This document shows, piece by piece, positions 53,895 through 62,863 of a DNA stretch of 64,000 bases (position 1 is the first letter of the stretch; each line of letters opens with the position of its first letter). Source of the DNA: Pseudonocardia benzenivorans CB1190 (GTDB lineage: Bacteria; Actinomycetota; Actinomycetes; Mycobacteriales; Pseudonocardiaceae); NCBI RefSeq assembly GCF_000196675.2, contig NC_015312.1, positions 6,774,501-6,838,500 on the forward strand, in the 5' to 3' direction. The notes below the pieces were generated by a model. The model was not told the DNA's origin. It ran no database searches and saw only the letters and a list, made by a program, of their open reading frames with translations. The position numbers were made by a program, and so were the translations under genes.

Positions 53895-54596
53895 TCATCC
53901 CACGGGCTCGACCGCCCTGGAGGCGGTCGAGATGAGCTGCAGCACGTCGTCGGGGTGGGAGACCATCGCCACATGGTTCGTCGCGACCTCGACTGTCGTG
54001 GCGTTCATGCGGGCGGCGAACTGACGCTGGGCCTCCGGCGGGATCGCCTGGTCGCCGTGGGCGACCAGGAACCAGGACGGGTGCGACCGCCACGCCGGTA
54101 CCCCCATCACCTCCTCGACCGCGGACCACGCCAGCGGCTGCTGCACCGCGTGCATGACCCGTGCCTTGACCGGGTCGACGTCGGCCGCGAAATGGTTGAC
54201 GAAGTCCTCCTCGGGCAGCCAGGCGAAGCCCTGCTCGTCGACGTCCAGGTGCGCCAGGGCGGGGCCCGGGGGAGCCTGCGCCAACAGTTGACCGATCGAC
54301 TCACCCTCGTCGAGGCCGAAGGCCGCGACGTAGACGAGGCCGACGACGTTCGGCGCATCCGTGCCCAGCGCGGTGATGATCTGGCCGCCGTAGGAGTGGC
54401 CCGCGACGATCGTGGGACCGTCCTGACGGGCCAGGACCTGGCGGAGCCGGGCGACGTCGGCAGCCAGCGAGGACTCCGGGAACTGGGGCGCGGTGACGGT
54501 GAAACCGTCGGCCTGCAGGCGCTCGATGACCGCGCTCCAGCTGGAGCCGTCGGCCCACGCGCCGTGGACCAGGACGATGTTGACTCGGCGACTCAT
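53895..54596 (-). CDS. Alpha/beta hydrolase, EstC/salicylate-esterase-like
   Basis: The 233-residue protein is a compact hydrolase with oxyanion loop LVHGAWADGSSW, nucleophile S68 in AGHSYGGQ and final histidine in VSHPDDVL. This group includes actinobacterial esterases and plant methyl-salicylate esterases. ATG 54596 follows GAAGGGA. The gene end contains a 10-bp perfect inverted repeat (53907-53916 with 53922-53931) that might act as an intragenic terminator. It is separate from the TetR gene downstream by about 220 bases, in which I see no gene. Confidence 0.9.
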   Translation of the reverse strand: MSRRVNIVLVHGAWADGSSWSAVIERLQADGFTVTAPQFPESSLAADVARLRQVLARQDGPTIVAGHSYGGQIITALGTDAPNVVGLVYVAAFGLDEGESIGQLLAQAPPGPALAHLDVDEQGFAWLPEEDFVNHFAADVDPVKARVMHAVQQPLAWSAVEEVMGVPAWRSHPSWFLVAHGDQAIPPEAQRQFAARMNATTVEVATNHVAMVSHPDDVLQLISTASRAVEPVG

Positions 54597-54771
54597 GGCG
54601 TTCCCTTCCGGATGGCGGTGTCGAACAGTCACGGCGCGCGGTCGCGGACGCCGCAGGGCAGACCGGGCGTCGTCACACACGGCCGGGGTTCCGCAGGTCG
54701 CGGAGGTTCCACGCCGACCCCGCGGGGTCCGGGAACTCACCCGGGCCCCGTATCGGCGTTGCTCGTCGATG

Positions 54772-55086
54772 TCACCCGGATCGGTCATCCCGGTTCGACG
54801 TCCGGCCGGGTCGGTCCACGAGTTCGGGCAGGTACCGCAGTACATGGCCCGACAGGTCCGTGGCCGCTGACACCACTCCGGGACCGAGCGCCTCCGGGTT
54901 CTCGCGCATCTGTCCGGCGAGGCCGTCGAGGAGCCGGGCGATTCCTGACATCACGTACTCACCGGGGAACTGCGCCCCGAAGATCCACTCGGCTGCGGAG
55001 CCACGCAGCGCTGCGGCCGCTTCTTCCAGCCGGGCCGGGTCGCCCCGGATGGACCACCGGCCCGGAGGATCGTCATCCGCTCCCAC
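54772..55086 (-). CDS. Hypothetical 104-residue protein
   Basis: I do not recognise it with confidence. The N-terminal WSIRGDPARLEEAAAALRG resembles the first helix of WXG100-type or ESX-associated proteins, but the rest does not follow that family clearly. It starts with GTG at 55086 inside the truncated NmrA-like remnant, so it may depend on that ribosome site. It has no signal or membrane segment. It could be a fusion product of a deletion, and its status as a functional gene is uncertain. Confidence 0.5.
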   Translation of the reverse strand: MGADDDPPGRWSIRGDPARLEEAAAALRGSAAEWIFGAQFPGEYVMSGIARLLDGLAGQMRENPEALGPGVVSAATDLSGHVLRYLPELVDRPGRTSNRDDRSG

Positions 55087-55123
55087 AGGTGGTCCCCGTC
55101 CCGCCGATCACGACGATCTTCAC
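55073..55123 (-). pseudogene. Truncated start of an NmrA/SDR-type NAD(P)-binding protein
   Basis: A GTG with an excellent GGGAGGAA site (upstream of 55123) opens VKIVVIGGTG, the typical beginning of NAD(P)-binding epimerase/NmrA proteins. It then stops after 16 codons at 55073. A full protein would have 250-300 residues, and no continuation is found in other frames nearby. This is a relic of a deleted gene whose translation start survived. Confidence 0.6.
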
Positions 55124-55338
55124 GAGCGTTCCTCCCGTCGGACGTTCGTGGCACCCGGCCGCGGCCGACCGACGGGCCGACCAGCGGGCGACGCTAGGCA
55201 ACGGGTCTCCGCGACTCATCACCCCCGAGGGGTGGTTGACGTGACCGACCCCGCGGGCAGCGCCGGACGAGCGGCCGCCGGGCCCAGGTGGAACGGCTGC
55301 GGGCGGCCGAGCAGCGGTGCACGACCGTGAGCAGTCGC

Positions 55339-56076
55339 TCAGCGGCCCCCGCCGCCGGCCGGGGACGGGCTGCCGTGGGTGGCGCCGGAGCTCGGGGCGC
55401 GTCCGCTCCCGTCCCGGACCATCGCGACGGCGAAGCGCCCGGCCTGGCGGACGTGGTCCTCGCAGGCGAGCCGGGCGGCCTCGCCGTCCCCGCTCGTCGC
55501 CGCCTCCACGATGCGGCGCAGCTCCTCCAGCGAGTCCTGCGCGCGGCCAGGTGCCTGCAGGGACAGGCCCCGCAGCAGCTGGACCCGGGCGTGGATGCCG
55601 CGCAGGGTCTGCCGGACGATCTCGTTGCCCGCCCCGTCGATCAGTGCCTCGTAGAACCGGTCCTTGGCCGCGAGGCGCACGCGCAGGTTCGTCTGCTCGA
55701 ACGCCGCGGCCACCCCCTCGACCGCCGACCGCAGCTCCGCCCGCTGTTCCGGACCCGCTCGTTCCGCGAACAGCCGACCGGCCAGGCCCTCGAGCGACGC
55801 CCGGACCTCGTAGAGCGCCTGGGCGTCCGTGACCGTGAGCTCTGCGACGACCGGCCCACGGTTGGCGATGATCGTGACCAGACCCTCGGACTCCAGCTGC
55901 CGGATGGCCTCGCGCACGACGGTGCGCGACACCCCGAAGTGCTCGCAGAGCGGCGCCTCCACGAGCCGGTCACCCGGTCCGTAGTCCCCGCTGACGATCA
56001 TCTCGCGCAGCTGTTCGACGACCTGCATCCGCAGCGGCGCCGCGACGCGCGTGACGCCCCGTGTCCCGACCACCAT
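55339..56076 (-). CDS. GntR-family (FCD-type) regulator
   Basis: The 245-residue regulator has an N-terminal GntR winged helix (LREMIVSGDYGPGDRLVEAPLCEHFGVSRTVVREAIRQLESEGLV, part quoted: EHFGVSRTVVREAIRQL) and a C-terminal FCD ligand domain (about residues 85-215). FCD regulators commonly respond to organic acids such as gluconate, lactate or malonate. It diverges from the semialdehyde dehydrogenase operon across about 200 bases containing a perfect palindrome, so it very likely controls that operon and itself. Confidence 0.93.
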   Translation of the reverse strand: MVVGTRGVTRVAAPLRMQVVEQLREMIVSGDYGPGDRLVEAPLCEHFGVSRTVVREAIRQLESEGLVTIIANRGPVVAELTVTDAQALYEVRASLEGLAGRLFAERAGPEQRAELRSAVEGVAAAFEQTNLRVRLAAKDRFYEALIDGAGNEIVRQTLRGIHARVQLLRGLSLQAPGRAQDSLEELRRIVEAATSGDGEAARLACEDHVRQAGRFAVAMVRDGSGRAPSSGATHGSPSPAGGGGR

Positions 56077-56247
56077 CGGCTCCTCCCCGTGCGCGCCTCT
56101 GCTCCGAGGCCGATCGCGGCCCTACCGGGGCCACCTCTGACGGTGCGCTCCGTCGCCGTCGGCGCGAACGCTCCGCTCCGCTCACCCTACGGCCAGTAGC
56201 CCCGTCGGAGACCCGTCCCGTCATCTTGACTGACGATGATACTGTCC

Positions 56248-56262
56248 GACCGTAATACGGTC
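56248..56262. promoter_or_regulatory. Palindromic operator for the GntR regulator
   Basis: GACCGTA-A-TACGGTC is a perfect 7-bp-arm palindrome 20 bases before the dehydrogenase start. TTGACT at 56226-56231 just upstream could be a -35 element, so a bound repressor would cover the promoter. Assignment to the adjacent GntR protein is inference from position. Confidence 0.7.
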
Positions 56263-56282
56263 TTAGCCGATGGAGGAGCAGC

Positions 56283-57659
56283 ATGCCGATCGCGACCGTC
56301 GATCCGGCGACGGGTGAGACCGTCGAGAAGTTCGCGCCGCACGACGAGGTCGAGCTCGAACGCCGCATCGCCATGGCCCACGCCGCCGCGGCCGAGCTGG
56401 GCGGCACGCCGTTCGCGCGCCGCGCGGAGTGGATGACGAGCGCAGCCGACCTCCTCGAGGCGGACCTGGACGGGGCCGCCGCGATGCTGGTGACGGAGAT
56501 GGGCAAGCCGATCGGGCAGGCCGAGGCCGAGGTGCGCAAGTGCGCGCGGACGATGCGCTTCTACGCCGAGCACGCGGAGGAGTTCCTGGCCGAGGAACCG
56601 CTCCGGGCCCCGGCCGCCGTCGGTGCGCGCCGGGCGAGCACCGTCTACCGCCCGCTCGGCGTGGTCCTCGCGGTGATGCCGTGGAACTACCCGCTGTGGC
56701 AGGTGATCCGGTTCGCCGCGCCCGCCCTGATGGCCGGCAACACCGGGCTGCTCAAGCACGCCTCGAACGTGCCGCGGGCCGCCCTCTACCTCGACACGCT
56801 CTTCGAGCGAGGCGGCTTCCCCTGCGGCTCGTTCACGACGCTGCTGATCGCCGCGGCGCAGGTCGACGCGGTCGTCCGCGATCCGCGCGTGCGCGCCGTG
56901 ACGCTGACCGGGTCCGAGCCCGCCGGCCGCGCGGTGGCCGCCGCCGCCGGGGCGTCGATCAAGAAGACCGTCCTCGAGCTGGGCGGTTCGGATCCGTTCC
57001 TCGTCATGCCGACGGCCGACGTCGCCGCGGCGGCCGCGACGGCGGTCCGCGCGCGGGTGCAGAACAACGGCCAGTCCTGCGTCGCGGCCAAGCGCTTCAT
57101 CGTCCACACCGAGGTGTACGACGAGTTCGCGGAGCTGTTCACCCGCGGAATGGCCGAGCTCGTCGTCGGTGACCCGCGCGACCGGCGCACCGACGTGGGC
57201 CCCCTGGCGACCGAGTCCGGCCGGCGCGACGTCGCCGAGCTGGTCGACGACGCCGTCGCCAAGGGGGCCGAGGTGCTCACCGGTGGCTCGGTCCCGGCCG
57301 GGCCGGGCTTCTTCTATCCGCCCACGGTGCTCGCCGGGCTGACCCCGGAGATGCGCATCGTGCAGGAGGAGACGTTCGGGCCGGTCGCCTCGCTCTACCG
57401 CGCGACCGACCGCGACGACGCGCTGCGCATCGCCAACCAGACCGACTTCGGCCTCTCGAGCGCCGTGTGGACGGGCGACGACGACGAGGCCGACTGGTTC
57501 GCCGAGCGGCTCGAGGCCGGCGCCGTCTTCGTCAACGGGATGACCGCCTCGTATCCCGAGCTGCCGTTCGGCGGCATGAAGGTCTCCGGATACGGCCGCG
57601 AGCTGTCCGCGGCAGGAATCCGCGAGTTCTGCAATCTCACGACCATCTGGCGCGGCTGA
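56283..57659 (+). CDS. NAD(P)+-dependent aldehyde dehydrogenase, succinate-semialdehyde type
   Basis: The 458-residue enzyme has the ALDH fold with all catalytic residues: N135 in MPWNYP, general base E232 in LELGGSDPF and nucleophile C266 in NNGQSC. Length and the MPWNYPLWQ and SDPFLV blocks fit the GabD1-type succinate-semialdehyde dehydrogenases. GGAGGAG precedes the ATG by seven bases. It is the first gene of an operon under the GntR operator. The real substrate could be another semialdehyde formed by the downstream dehydrogenases. Confidence 0.93.
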   Translation: MPIATVDPATGETVEKFAPHDEVELERRIAMAHAAAAELGGTPFARRAEWMTSAADLLEADLDGAAAMLVTEMGKPIGQAEAEVRKCARTMRFYAEHAEEFLAEEPLRAPAAVGARRASTVYRPLGVVLAVMPWNYPLWQVIRFAAPALMAGNTGLLKHASNVPRAALYLDTLFERGGFPCGSFTTLLIAAAQVDAVVRDPRVRAVTLTGSEPAGRAVAAAAGASIKKTVLELGGSDPFLVMPTADVAAAAATAVRARVQNNGQSCVAAKRFIVHTEVYDEFAELFTRGMAELVVGDPRDRRTDVGPLATESGRRDVAELVDDAVAKGAEVLTGGSVPAGPGFFYPPTVLAGLTPEMRIVQEETFGPVASLYRATDRDDALRIANQTDFGLSSAVWTGDDDEADWFAERLEAGAVFVNGMTASYPELPFGGMKVSGYGRELSAAGIREFCNLTTIWRG

Positions 57660-57692
57660 CCTCGATCGCCCACGTCCGACAAGGAGCTGGCA

Positions 57693-59108
57693 ATGACGCT
57701 GGACGGCACGAACGCAGATCGCCGAAACGCGGTCGATCTACAGGTGGGGCAGCTGCTCCGCGCACTGGACCGATCACGGATGACCGCCCGGCACGTCGGG
57801 CTCTACGTCGTGAGCGCGCTCGGGCACTTCTTCGACGGCTACGACGTGCAGGTGATCGGGGTGATCCTGCCCGCGATCACCGCCGCGTACCACCTGTCCG
57901 CGGGCGAGGCGGGTGCGCTCGGTTCCAGCGCGGCCTTCGGCATGCTCGTCGGCGCGGTCCTGGTGGGCTTCGTCTCCGACCGGATCGGCCGCAAGGCCGC
58001 GCTGATGATCGCGCTGCTGCTGTTCGCGATCTTCAGCGTGCTGTGCGCGGTGGCGCCGAACGTCGAGCTGCTGATCACCTTCCGGGTCCTGACCGGCGTC
58101 GGTCTGGGCGCGGAGGTGGTGACGATGTACGCCTACATCTCCGAGTTCCTGCCCGCGCGCTCGCGCGGCACCCTGCTCACGACGAGTTCCCTGTTCTGGC
58201 AGCTCGCCTCGGTCGTCGCGGCGCTGCTGGCGATCGTCGTCGTGCCGAGCCTGGGCTGGCAGGGCATGTTCCTGATCGGCGGGCTGCCCGCGGTGGTGGT
58301 GCTCATCGTGTGGCGGGGGCTGCCGGAGTCGGTGCGCTTCCTCATCGGCCGCAACCGCTTCACCGAGGCGACCGACATCGTCCGTAGGCTGTCCAGCGTC
58401 GCGCCCGAGGACGTGCCCCGCGACACCGAGACCGAGGCGGCCGCCCGGACGGCGCTCAGCGACGACCACCTGTCGGTGGGCAGCCTGTTCCGCGGCCGGT
58501 TCGCCCGCCTCACCCCAGGCGTGCTGGTGATCCAGTTCTTCAACGGCTTCGTCCTGTTCGCCATCGTGACCTGGCTGCCGTCGATCCTCGTGGCCAAGGG
58601 CTTGACGTTCGTGCACTCACTGCTCTACGTCGTGGTGATCGTCGGGGTCGGCGCCTTCGGCAACGTCGGGGCAGGGTTGCTGCTCAACCGGATCGGGCGG
58701 CGTCGGGCGATGCTGGTGTTCTTCGTCCTCGGCGGCGTCACGCTGATGATCTGGGGGATGCAGGACTCCCCCGCCGGGGTGCTCGTCCTGGGCTCGATCT
58801 CCAGCTTCTTCATCTACGGGGTCAGCGGCGCGGTCTACACCTACACCAGCGAGATCTACCCGACGAAGCTCCGCGCGACCGGCACCGGCTGGTCCGGTGG
58901 GGCGCAACGGGTCGGCGCGATCGTGGCACCCTCGATCATCGGGGTGATGATCGGCGCGCACCTGCCGATCGTGAGCGTGTTCATCCTGCTCGCCGTCGGC
59001 TTCATCGTGGCGGCCGTCGCCGTCGTCTTCCTGACCCACGAGACGGGCGGGCGGACCCTGGAGGAGATCGAGGCCTCGGTCGTCGAGACCGCCCCCGAGC
59101 ACCACTGA
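57693..59108 (+). CDS. MFS transporter, organic acid type
   Basis: The 471-residue carrier has 12 predicted helices. GFVSDRIGRKAALM lies between helices 2 and 3, RVLTGVGLGAEVVTMY in helix 4, and the tail HETGGRTLEEIE is typical of sugar/aromatic-acid MFS carriers. An acidic site in the first helix (FFDGYDVQVIG) matches the aromatic acid:H+ symporter group motif. It follows the dehydrogenase gene by 33 bases and probably imports the operon substrate. Confidence 0.92.
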   Translation: MTLDGTNADRRNAVDLQVGQLLRALDRSRMTARHVGLYVVSALGHFFDGYDVQVIGVILPAITAAYHLSAGEAGALGSSAAFGMLVGAVLVGFVSDRIGRKAALMIALLLFAIFSVLCAVAPNVELLITFRVLTGVGLGAEVVTMYAYISEFLPARSRGTLLTTSSLFWQLASVVAALLAIVVVPSLGWQGMFLIGGLPAVVVLIVWRGLPESVRFLIGRNRFTEATDIVRRLSSVAPEDVPRDTETEAAARTALSDDHLSVGSLFRGRFARLTPGVLVIQFFNGFVLFAIVTWLPSILVAKGLTFVHSLLYVVVIVGVGAFGNVGAGLLLNRIGRRRAMLVFFVLGGVTLMIWGMQDSPAGVLVLGSISSFFIYGVSGAVYTYTSEIYPTKLRATGTGWSGGAQRVGAIVAPSIIGVMIGAHLPIVSVFILLAVGFIVAAVAVVFLTHETGGRTLEEIEASVVETAPEHH

Positions 59109-59172
59109 ACCGCCCGGAAGCACCGGCGGACCGAACGAATCCGAACGATCCCGACAATCCTGGAGGAACCGA

Positions 59173-59559
59173 ATGGCAGAACACGACGAAGAGACGACCC
59201 TCGCCCGCGGGGACCGGATCCGGCGCGAGGTGCTCGGCGACGAGCACGTCGAGCGCGCGAACCGCACGGCGAGCGCCTTCGCCAAGCCCGTCCAGGACCT
59301 GGTGACCGAGTACTGCTGGGGAGTGGCCTGGGGCGACGACGCCCTCGACCGGCGCACGCGCAGCCTGCTGAACATCGCGATGATGGCGGCGCTCAACCGT
59401 CAGCACGAACTGCGGCTGCACACCCGCGGAGCACTCAACAACGGCGTGACGCCGGAGGAGATCCAGGCCGCGCTGCTGCAGGCCACCATCTACTGCGGGG
59501 TGCCCGCGGGGATGGAGGGCTTCCGCACCGCCGCCTCCGTCGTCGACGAGGAGGCGTGA
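59173..59559 (+). CDS. Carboxymuconolactone-decarboxylase family protein
   Basis: The 128-residue protein has the PcaC/AhpD-like helical fold. The family stretch EYCWGVAWGDDALDRRTRSLL and the catalytic-type ELRLHTRGALNNGVTPEEI are intact. No CxxC pair is present, so it is not an AhpD peroxidase; a PcaC-type decarboxylase/isomerase role on a lactone is more likely. GGAGGAA precedes the ATG. The next gene overlaps its stop (GTGA). The enol-lactonase-like hydrolase at the operon end would act on the kind of product this family yields. Confidence 0.9.
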   Translation: MAEHDEETTLARGDRIRREVLGDEHVERANRTASAFAKPVQDLVTEYCWGVAWGDDALDRRTRSLLNIAMMAALNRQHELRLHTRGALNNGVTPEEIQAALLQATIYCGVPAGMEGFRTAASVVDEEA

Positions 59560-60458
59560 CCGGGTCCGGCCGCCGGGTCGGCCTGATCGGGGTCGGCAAC
59601 ATGGGCGGGCGGATCGGGCGGCGGTTGCACGAGACCGGCGTCGAGATCGTCGGCCACCACCCCGACCCCGAGAAGGTGCGGCGTTGGGGGCTGGAGCCGG
59701 TCGACTCGGTGCGCGCGCTCACGGCCTGCGTGGACGTCGTCCTGCTCTGCCTGCCCGACTCCCCCGTCGTCGAGGCCGTGGTGACCGGCGAGGACGGTGT
59801 GCTCGCGGCGGCCCGGGAGGGGCAGGTGATCGTGGACGCCACGTCCGCGCTCCCCCAGTCCACCCGGGCCCTCGCAGCCGCGGCCGCCGAGCGCGGGGTC
59901 GGCTACGTCGACGCCCCGGTCTCCGGCGGTGCCCGCTCCGCGCCCGAGGGCAGGCTGACCGTCATGGTCGGCGGGGAGCCGGACACCGTGGCCGGCCTGC
60001 GCTGGCTGTTCGACGCGATCGCATCGAGCGTGCACGTCATGGGACCGGTCGGCTCCGGGCACCTGACGAAGATCCTCAACAACTTCCTCAACGCGGTCTC
60101 GCTGGCCGCGACGAGCGAGGTGATGGTCGCCGGACGGGCCGCCGGGCTCGACGTGCACGCCCTGTTGCAGGTCCTGTCGGTCTCCAGCGGACGCAACTAC
60201 GCCGTCGAGACCCGCTTCCCCTCGATCATCGAGGGCGACTACCTGGAGGGGGGCATCACCGTCGACCTGATGATCAAGGACGTCGTGTCCTACCTCGACC
60301 AGATCGCCCGCCAGCACGGCGTCTCCCTGGCCGGCTCCGGGGTGCTGTCCGCGTTCCGGATGGCCTCGGCGCTTGGCTACGGCGACCAGATCAACAACCG
60401 CGTCGTCGACGCGCTCGGCGACGCCGCGGGTGGCGTCCGTCTGCACACCCGCCCCTGA
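59556..60458 (+). CDS. 3-hydroxyisobutyrate dehydrogenase-family oxidoreductase (1)
   Basis: The 300-residue protein has the NAD(P) motif LIGVGNMGGRIG (10-21), the substrate motif DAPVSGG (119-125) and catalytic K172 in GHLTKILNN with N175/N176. These are the hallmarks of beta-hydroxyacid dehydrogenases (HIBADH, tartronate semialdehyde reductase). It starts with GTG overlapping the CMD-family gene. It may oxidise a 3-hydroxy acid to a semialdehyde for the ALDH at the operon head. A second, divergent member is encoded three genes later. Confidence 0.9.
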   Translation: MTGSGRRVGLIGVGNMGGRIGRRLHETGVEIVGHHPDPEKVRRWGLEPVDSVRALTACVDVVLLCLPDSPVVEAVVTGEDGVLAAAREGQVIVDATSALPQSTRALAAAAAERGVGYVDAPVSGGARSAPEGRLTVMVGGEPDTVAGLRWLFDAIASSVHVMGPVGSGHLTKILNNFLNAVSLAATSEVMVAGRAAGLDVHALLQVLSVSSGRNYAVETRFPSIIEGDYLEGGITVDLMIKDVVSYLDQIARQHGVSLAGSGVLSAFRMASALGYGDQINNRVVDALGDAAGGVRLHTRP

Positions 60459-60469
60459 GAGGACCAACA

Positions 60470-61189
60470 ATGCCCGTCACGCAGAACCTCCTCGGCGACG
60501 GCGTCGCCGAGATCGTGCTGGCCCCCGGCGCCGACGGCACCGGACCGGCACTGACCACCGCGGAGATCCGCGAGCTGCGCTCCCTCGTGCTCGCCGCCCA
60601 CGCCGACGACCGCCGGGTCACCGTCATCCGCCAGGCCGGACCGGACTTCTGTCTCGGCCGGGTCCCCGACGCCGACGAGCACGGCGAGCCCGCCGTCTAC
60701 GAACTGCTCGCCTCCACCACGGACGCGTGGTCGAGGGTCCCGGGCATCACGGTCGCGGCGGCGGCCGGGCAGGTCCAGGGGTTCGGGGTCGGCTTCGTCA
60801 TGCAGGCGGACATCAGCGTCGTCGCGTCCGCGACGACCTTCCGCTTCCCGGAGATCGAAGCGGGCTTCGCGCCGGCGATCGTGGCGGCGTGGCTGGCCCG
60901 GCGGGTGCAGTGGCAGACCGCGGCCCCGTGGCTGCTCACGGCGATGCCGGTGGCCGCCGAGGTCGCGCTACGGCACGGCCTGGTCAGCGAGCTGGCCGAG
61001 GACCCGCGGGCCCGGGCCGGTGAGCTCGTCGCCACGCTGACCGGGCTGGACGACTACTCGCTGCGCGAGTGCAAGCGCTTCGGCCGGGCCGCCGAGGACC
61101 TGCCGCGCGACATGTGGGTGCCCACCGCCGTCGACTCGCTGGTGCGCCAGCACGTGCACGCCGCGGAGAAGGCGGGGGCCGCCCGGTGA
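60470..61189 (+). CDS. Enoyl-CoA hydratase/isomerase (crotonase) family protein
   Basis: The 239-residue protein has the crotonase fold. The oxyanion-hole region reads AAAGQVQGFGVGFVMQADISV, and EAGFAPAIVAAWLARR follows. The glutamates that catalyse hydration in true hydratases are not obvious: the first appears absent at the usual GGG/E position, so the reaction may differ. The N-terminus lacks the usual lysine-rich binding strand. GAGAGGA precedes ATG 60470. The MBL gene overlaps its stop. A CoA ligase or transferase to feed it is not in this operon. Confidence 0.85.
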   Translation: MPVTQNLLGDGVAEIVLAPGADGTGPALTTAEIRELRSLVLAAHADDRRVTVIRQAGPDFCLGRVPDADEHGEPAVYELLASTTDAWSRVPGITVAAAAGQVQGFGVGFVMQADISVVASATTFRFPEIEAGFAPAIVAAWLARRVQWQTAAPWLLTAMPVAAEVALRHGLVSELAEDPRARAGELVATLTGLDDYSLRECKRFGRAAEDLPRDMWVPTAVDSLVRQHVHAAEKAGAAR

Positions 61190-61932
61190 GCGACTGGACC
61201 GTCACCCCGCTGCACGTCGGGACGCTGCACCGCAAGCGCCGCAACTTCCTCTACCTCGCGGGCGGGGACGAGCCGATCGACGTGCCGGTGCTGGTGTTCC
61301 TGCTCGAACGCGACGGCACGCGGCTCCTGGTCGACAGCGGCTGTGCCGACCCGGCGACCACGGACGCGCACCAGCCCTTCGAGCGCCCGGCCGATCAGCA
61401 CGTGCCGGCGGTGCTCGCGGCCAGCGGGATCGAGCCGTCGTCGATCGACGCGGTCGTCACCACACACCTGCACTGGGACCACGCCTCGGGCAACGCGCTG
61501 TTCCCGGACTCGGAGCTGTTCGTGCAGCGCACCGAGCTGGAGTACGCGAAGGCCCCGATCCAGTGGCACGCGGAGTCCTACGAGATCCACAACCCGCAGC
61601 GGGACGCGGAGTGGGCGCTGGACCGGTACACGACGGTGGAGGACGGGGCCGTCATCGCCGACGGCGTCTCGGTCCTGCTGACCCCCGGGCACACGCCGGG
61701 GATTCAGGCCGTCCTCGTCGAGACGGCGGCCGGGTTGGTGGTACTGCCCGGCGACAACGTGCCGACCTACGACAACTGGGCCGGCCGTCCCCCCGAGTGG
61801 ACCCACATCGCCGCGACCAACCACTACGACCTCGGAGCGTACGAGGCCTCGCTGCGCCGGCTGGAGGAGACACGCGGGCAGATCATCCCCTCGCACGACT
61901 TCCGGGTGCTGGAGGTGGCCACGTATGGCTGA
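61186..61932 (+). CDS. Metallo-beta-lactamase-fold hydrolase, lactonase-like
   Basis: The 248-residue enzyme has the dinuclear zinc motif THLHWDHASGN with H94, H96, D98 and H99. Later ligands appear in LTPGHTPGIQ and LPGDNVP, with a terminal histidine in IIPSHDF. Layout and the Tyr-less region between fit the AttM/AiiA-like lactonase branch, which opens acyl-lactone rings. In this operon it more probably opens a catabolic lactone than a quorum signal. GTG start overlaps the crotonase stop; its own stop overlaps the next gene by eight bases. Confidence 0.9.
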   Translation: MSDWTVTPLHVGTLHRKRRNFLYLAGGDEPIDVPVLVFLLERDGTRLLVDSGCADPATTDAHQPFERPADQHVPAVLAASGIEPSSIDAVVTTHLHWDHASGNALFPDSELFVQRTELEYAKAPIQWHAESYEIHNPQRDAEWALDRYTTVEDGAVIADGVSVLLTPGHTPGIQAVLVETAAGLVVLPGDNVPTYDNWAGRPPEWTHIAATNHYDLGAYEASLRRLEETRGQIIPSHDFRVLEVATYG

Positions 61933-62863
61933 CCACGCCCCCGATCCGGCCGCCGTCGCCTTCGTCGGCCTCGGAAAGCTGGGCCACCTGCTCGTGGGCC
62001 ATCTCGCGCCGGTCGCCCGTGAGCGGGGCGTCGAGCTCGGGGTCCTCGACGTCGACGCCGCGCTCACCGCGCGGATCGCCGCCGACACCGGGACGACGGC
62101 CCTGAGCTCCACGGGCAGCCTGCCGGCGGGCAGGACCGTGCTCGTGCTCTGCGTGACGAACGCCGACGCCGTCCGCTCGGTGATCGACGACGCACTCGGG
62201 AACGGCCTGCTCACCGCGGGTTCGGTGGTCATGGACCTGTCCAGCGTGCCCCCGGACTTCGCGGTGGGGCAGGCCGAGCGCCTGGCCCCGGCGGGAGTCG
62301 CCTACCTCGACGTCCCGCTCACCGGGGGGATCCCCGCCGCCCGCAGCGGGGAGATGGTCGCGATGGCCGGCGGGGACCGGGACGCCCTCGACACGGTCAC
62401 CTGGATCGCCGAGGCGTTCTGCACGAAAGTCGCGTGGACGGGCGCGTCCGGCAACGGCGCGCTGCTCAAGACGATCAACAACTGGATCGGCAACACCGCC
62501 GCGCTCGCCGCGATGGAGGGCATCGTGATGCTGCGCCGTGCCGGGCTGACCAACGAGACCATCCTCGAGGTGCTCAACGGCGGCCCCGCGATGACGTACT
62601 TCTCCGCGACCCGCTATCCGCGCTACCTCGCCGACCGCGAGGCGTTCTCAGGGGCCGAGCTCGGGCTGGTCACCAAGGACCTGCATATCGCCGCCGAGGC
62701 GGCCGGCCACGCGGGCGCGACGCCCGTGGTGAGCCTGCTCGCCAAGGACATCTGGCAGGGCGCGTTGACCCGCTACGGGGCCCACGGCGACATGCTGCGG
62801 ATGCTCGACTACGTGAGCCGGTCCACCTTCGGGACCAGCTGGGAGGAGATCGACGGTGTGTGA
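61925..62863 (+). CDS. 3-hydroxyisobutyrate dehydrogenase-family oxidoreductase (2)
   Basis: The 312-residue protein has the NAD(P) motif FVGLGKLGHLL (13-23), substrate motif DVPLTGG in place of DxPVSGG, and catalytic lysine K182 in LLKTINNW. It is only distantly similar to the first family member of the operon, so the two likely act on different intermediates rather than being a recent duplication. ATG 61925 lies within the last codons of the MBL gene. Its stop overlaps the next GTG by eight bases. Confidence 0.9.
   Translation: MADHAPDPAAVAFVGLGKLGHLLVGHLAPVARERGVELGVLDVDAALTARIAADTGTTALSSTGSLPAGRTVLVLCVTNADAVRSVIDDALGNGLLTAGSVVMDLSSVPPDFAVGQAERLAPAGVAYLDVPLTGGIPAARSGEMVAMAGGDRDALDTVTWIAEAFCTKVAWTGASGNGALLKTINNWIGNTAALAAMEGIVMLRRAGLTNETILEVLNGGPAMTYFSATRYPRYLADREAFSGAELGLVTKDLHIAAEAAGHAGATPVVSLLAKDIWQGALTRYGAHGDMLRMLDYVSRSTFGTSWEEIDGV

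Noticed and set aside
61186..61932. Quorum-quenching AHL lactonase as a firm call
   Set aside because: The fold and metal motif fit, but the catabolic operon context favours a metabolic lactone; specificity cannot be read from sequence.
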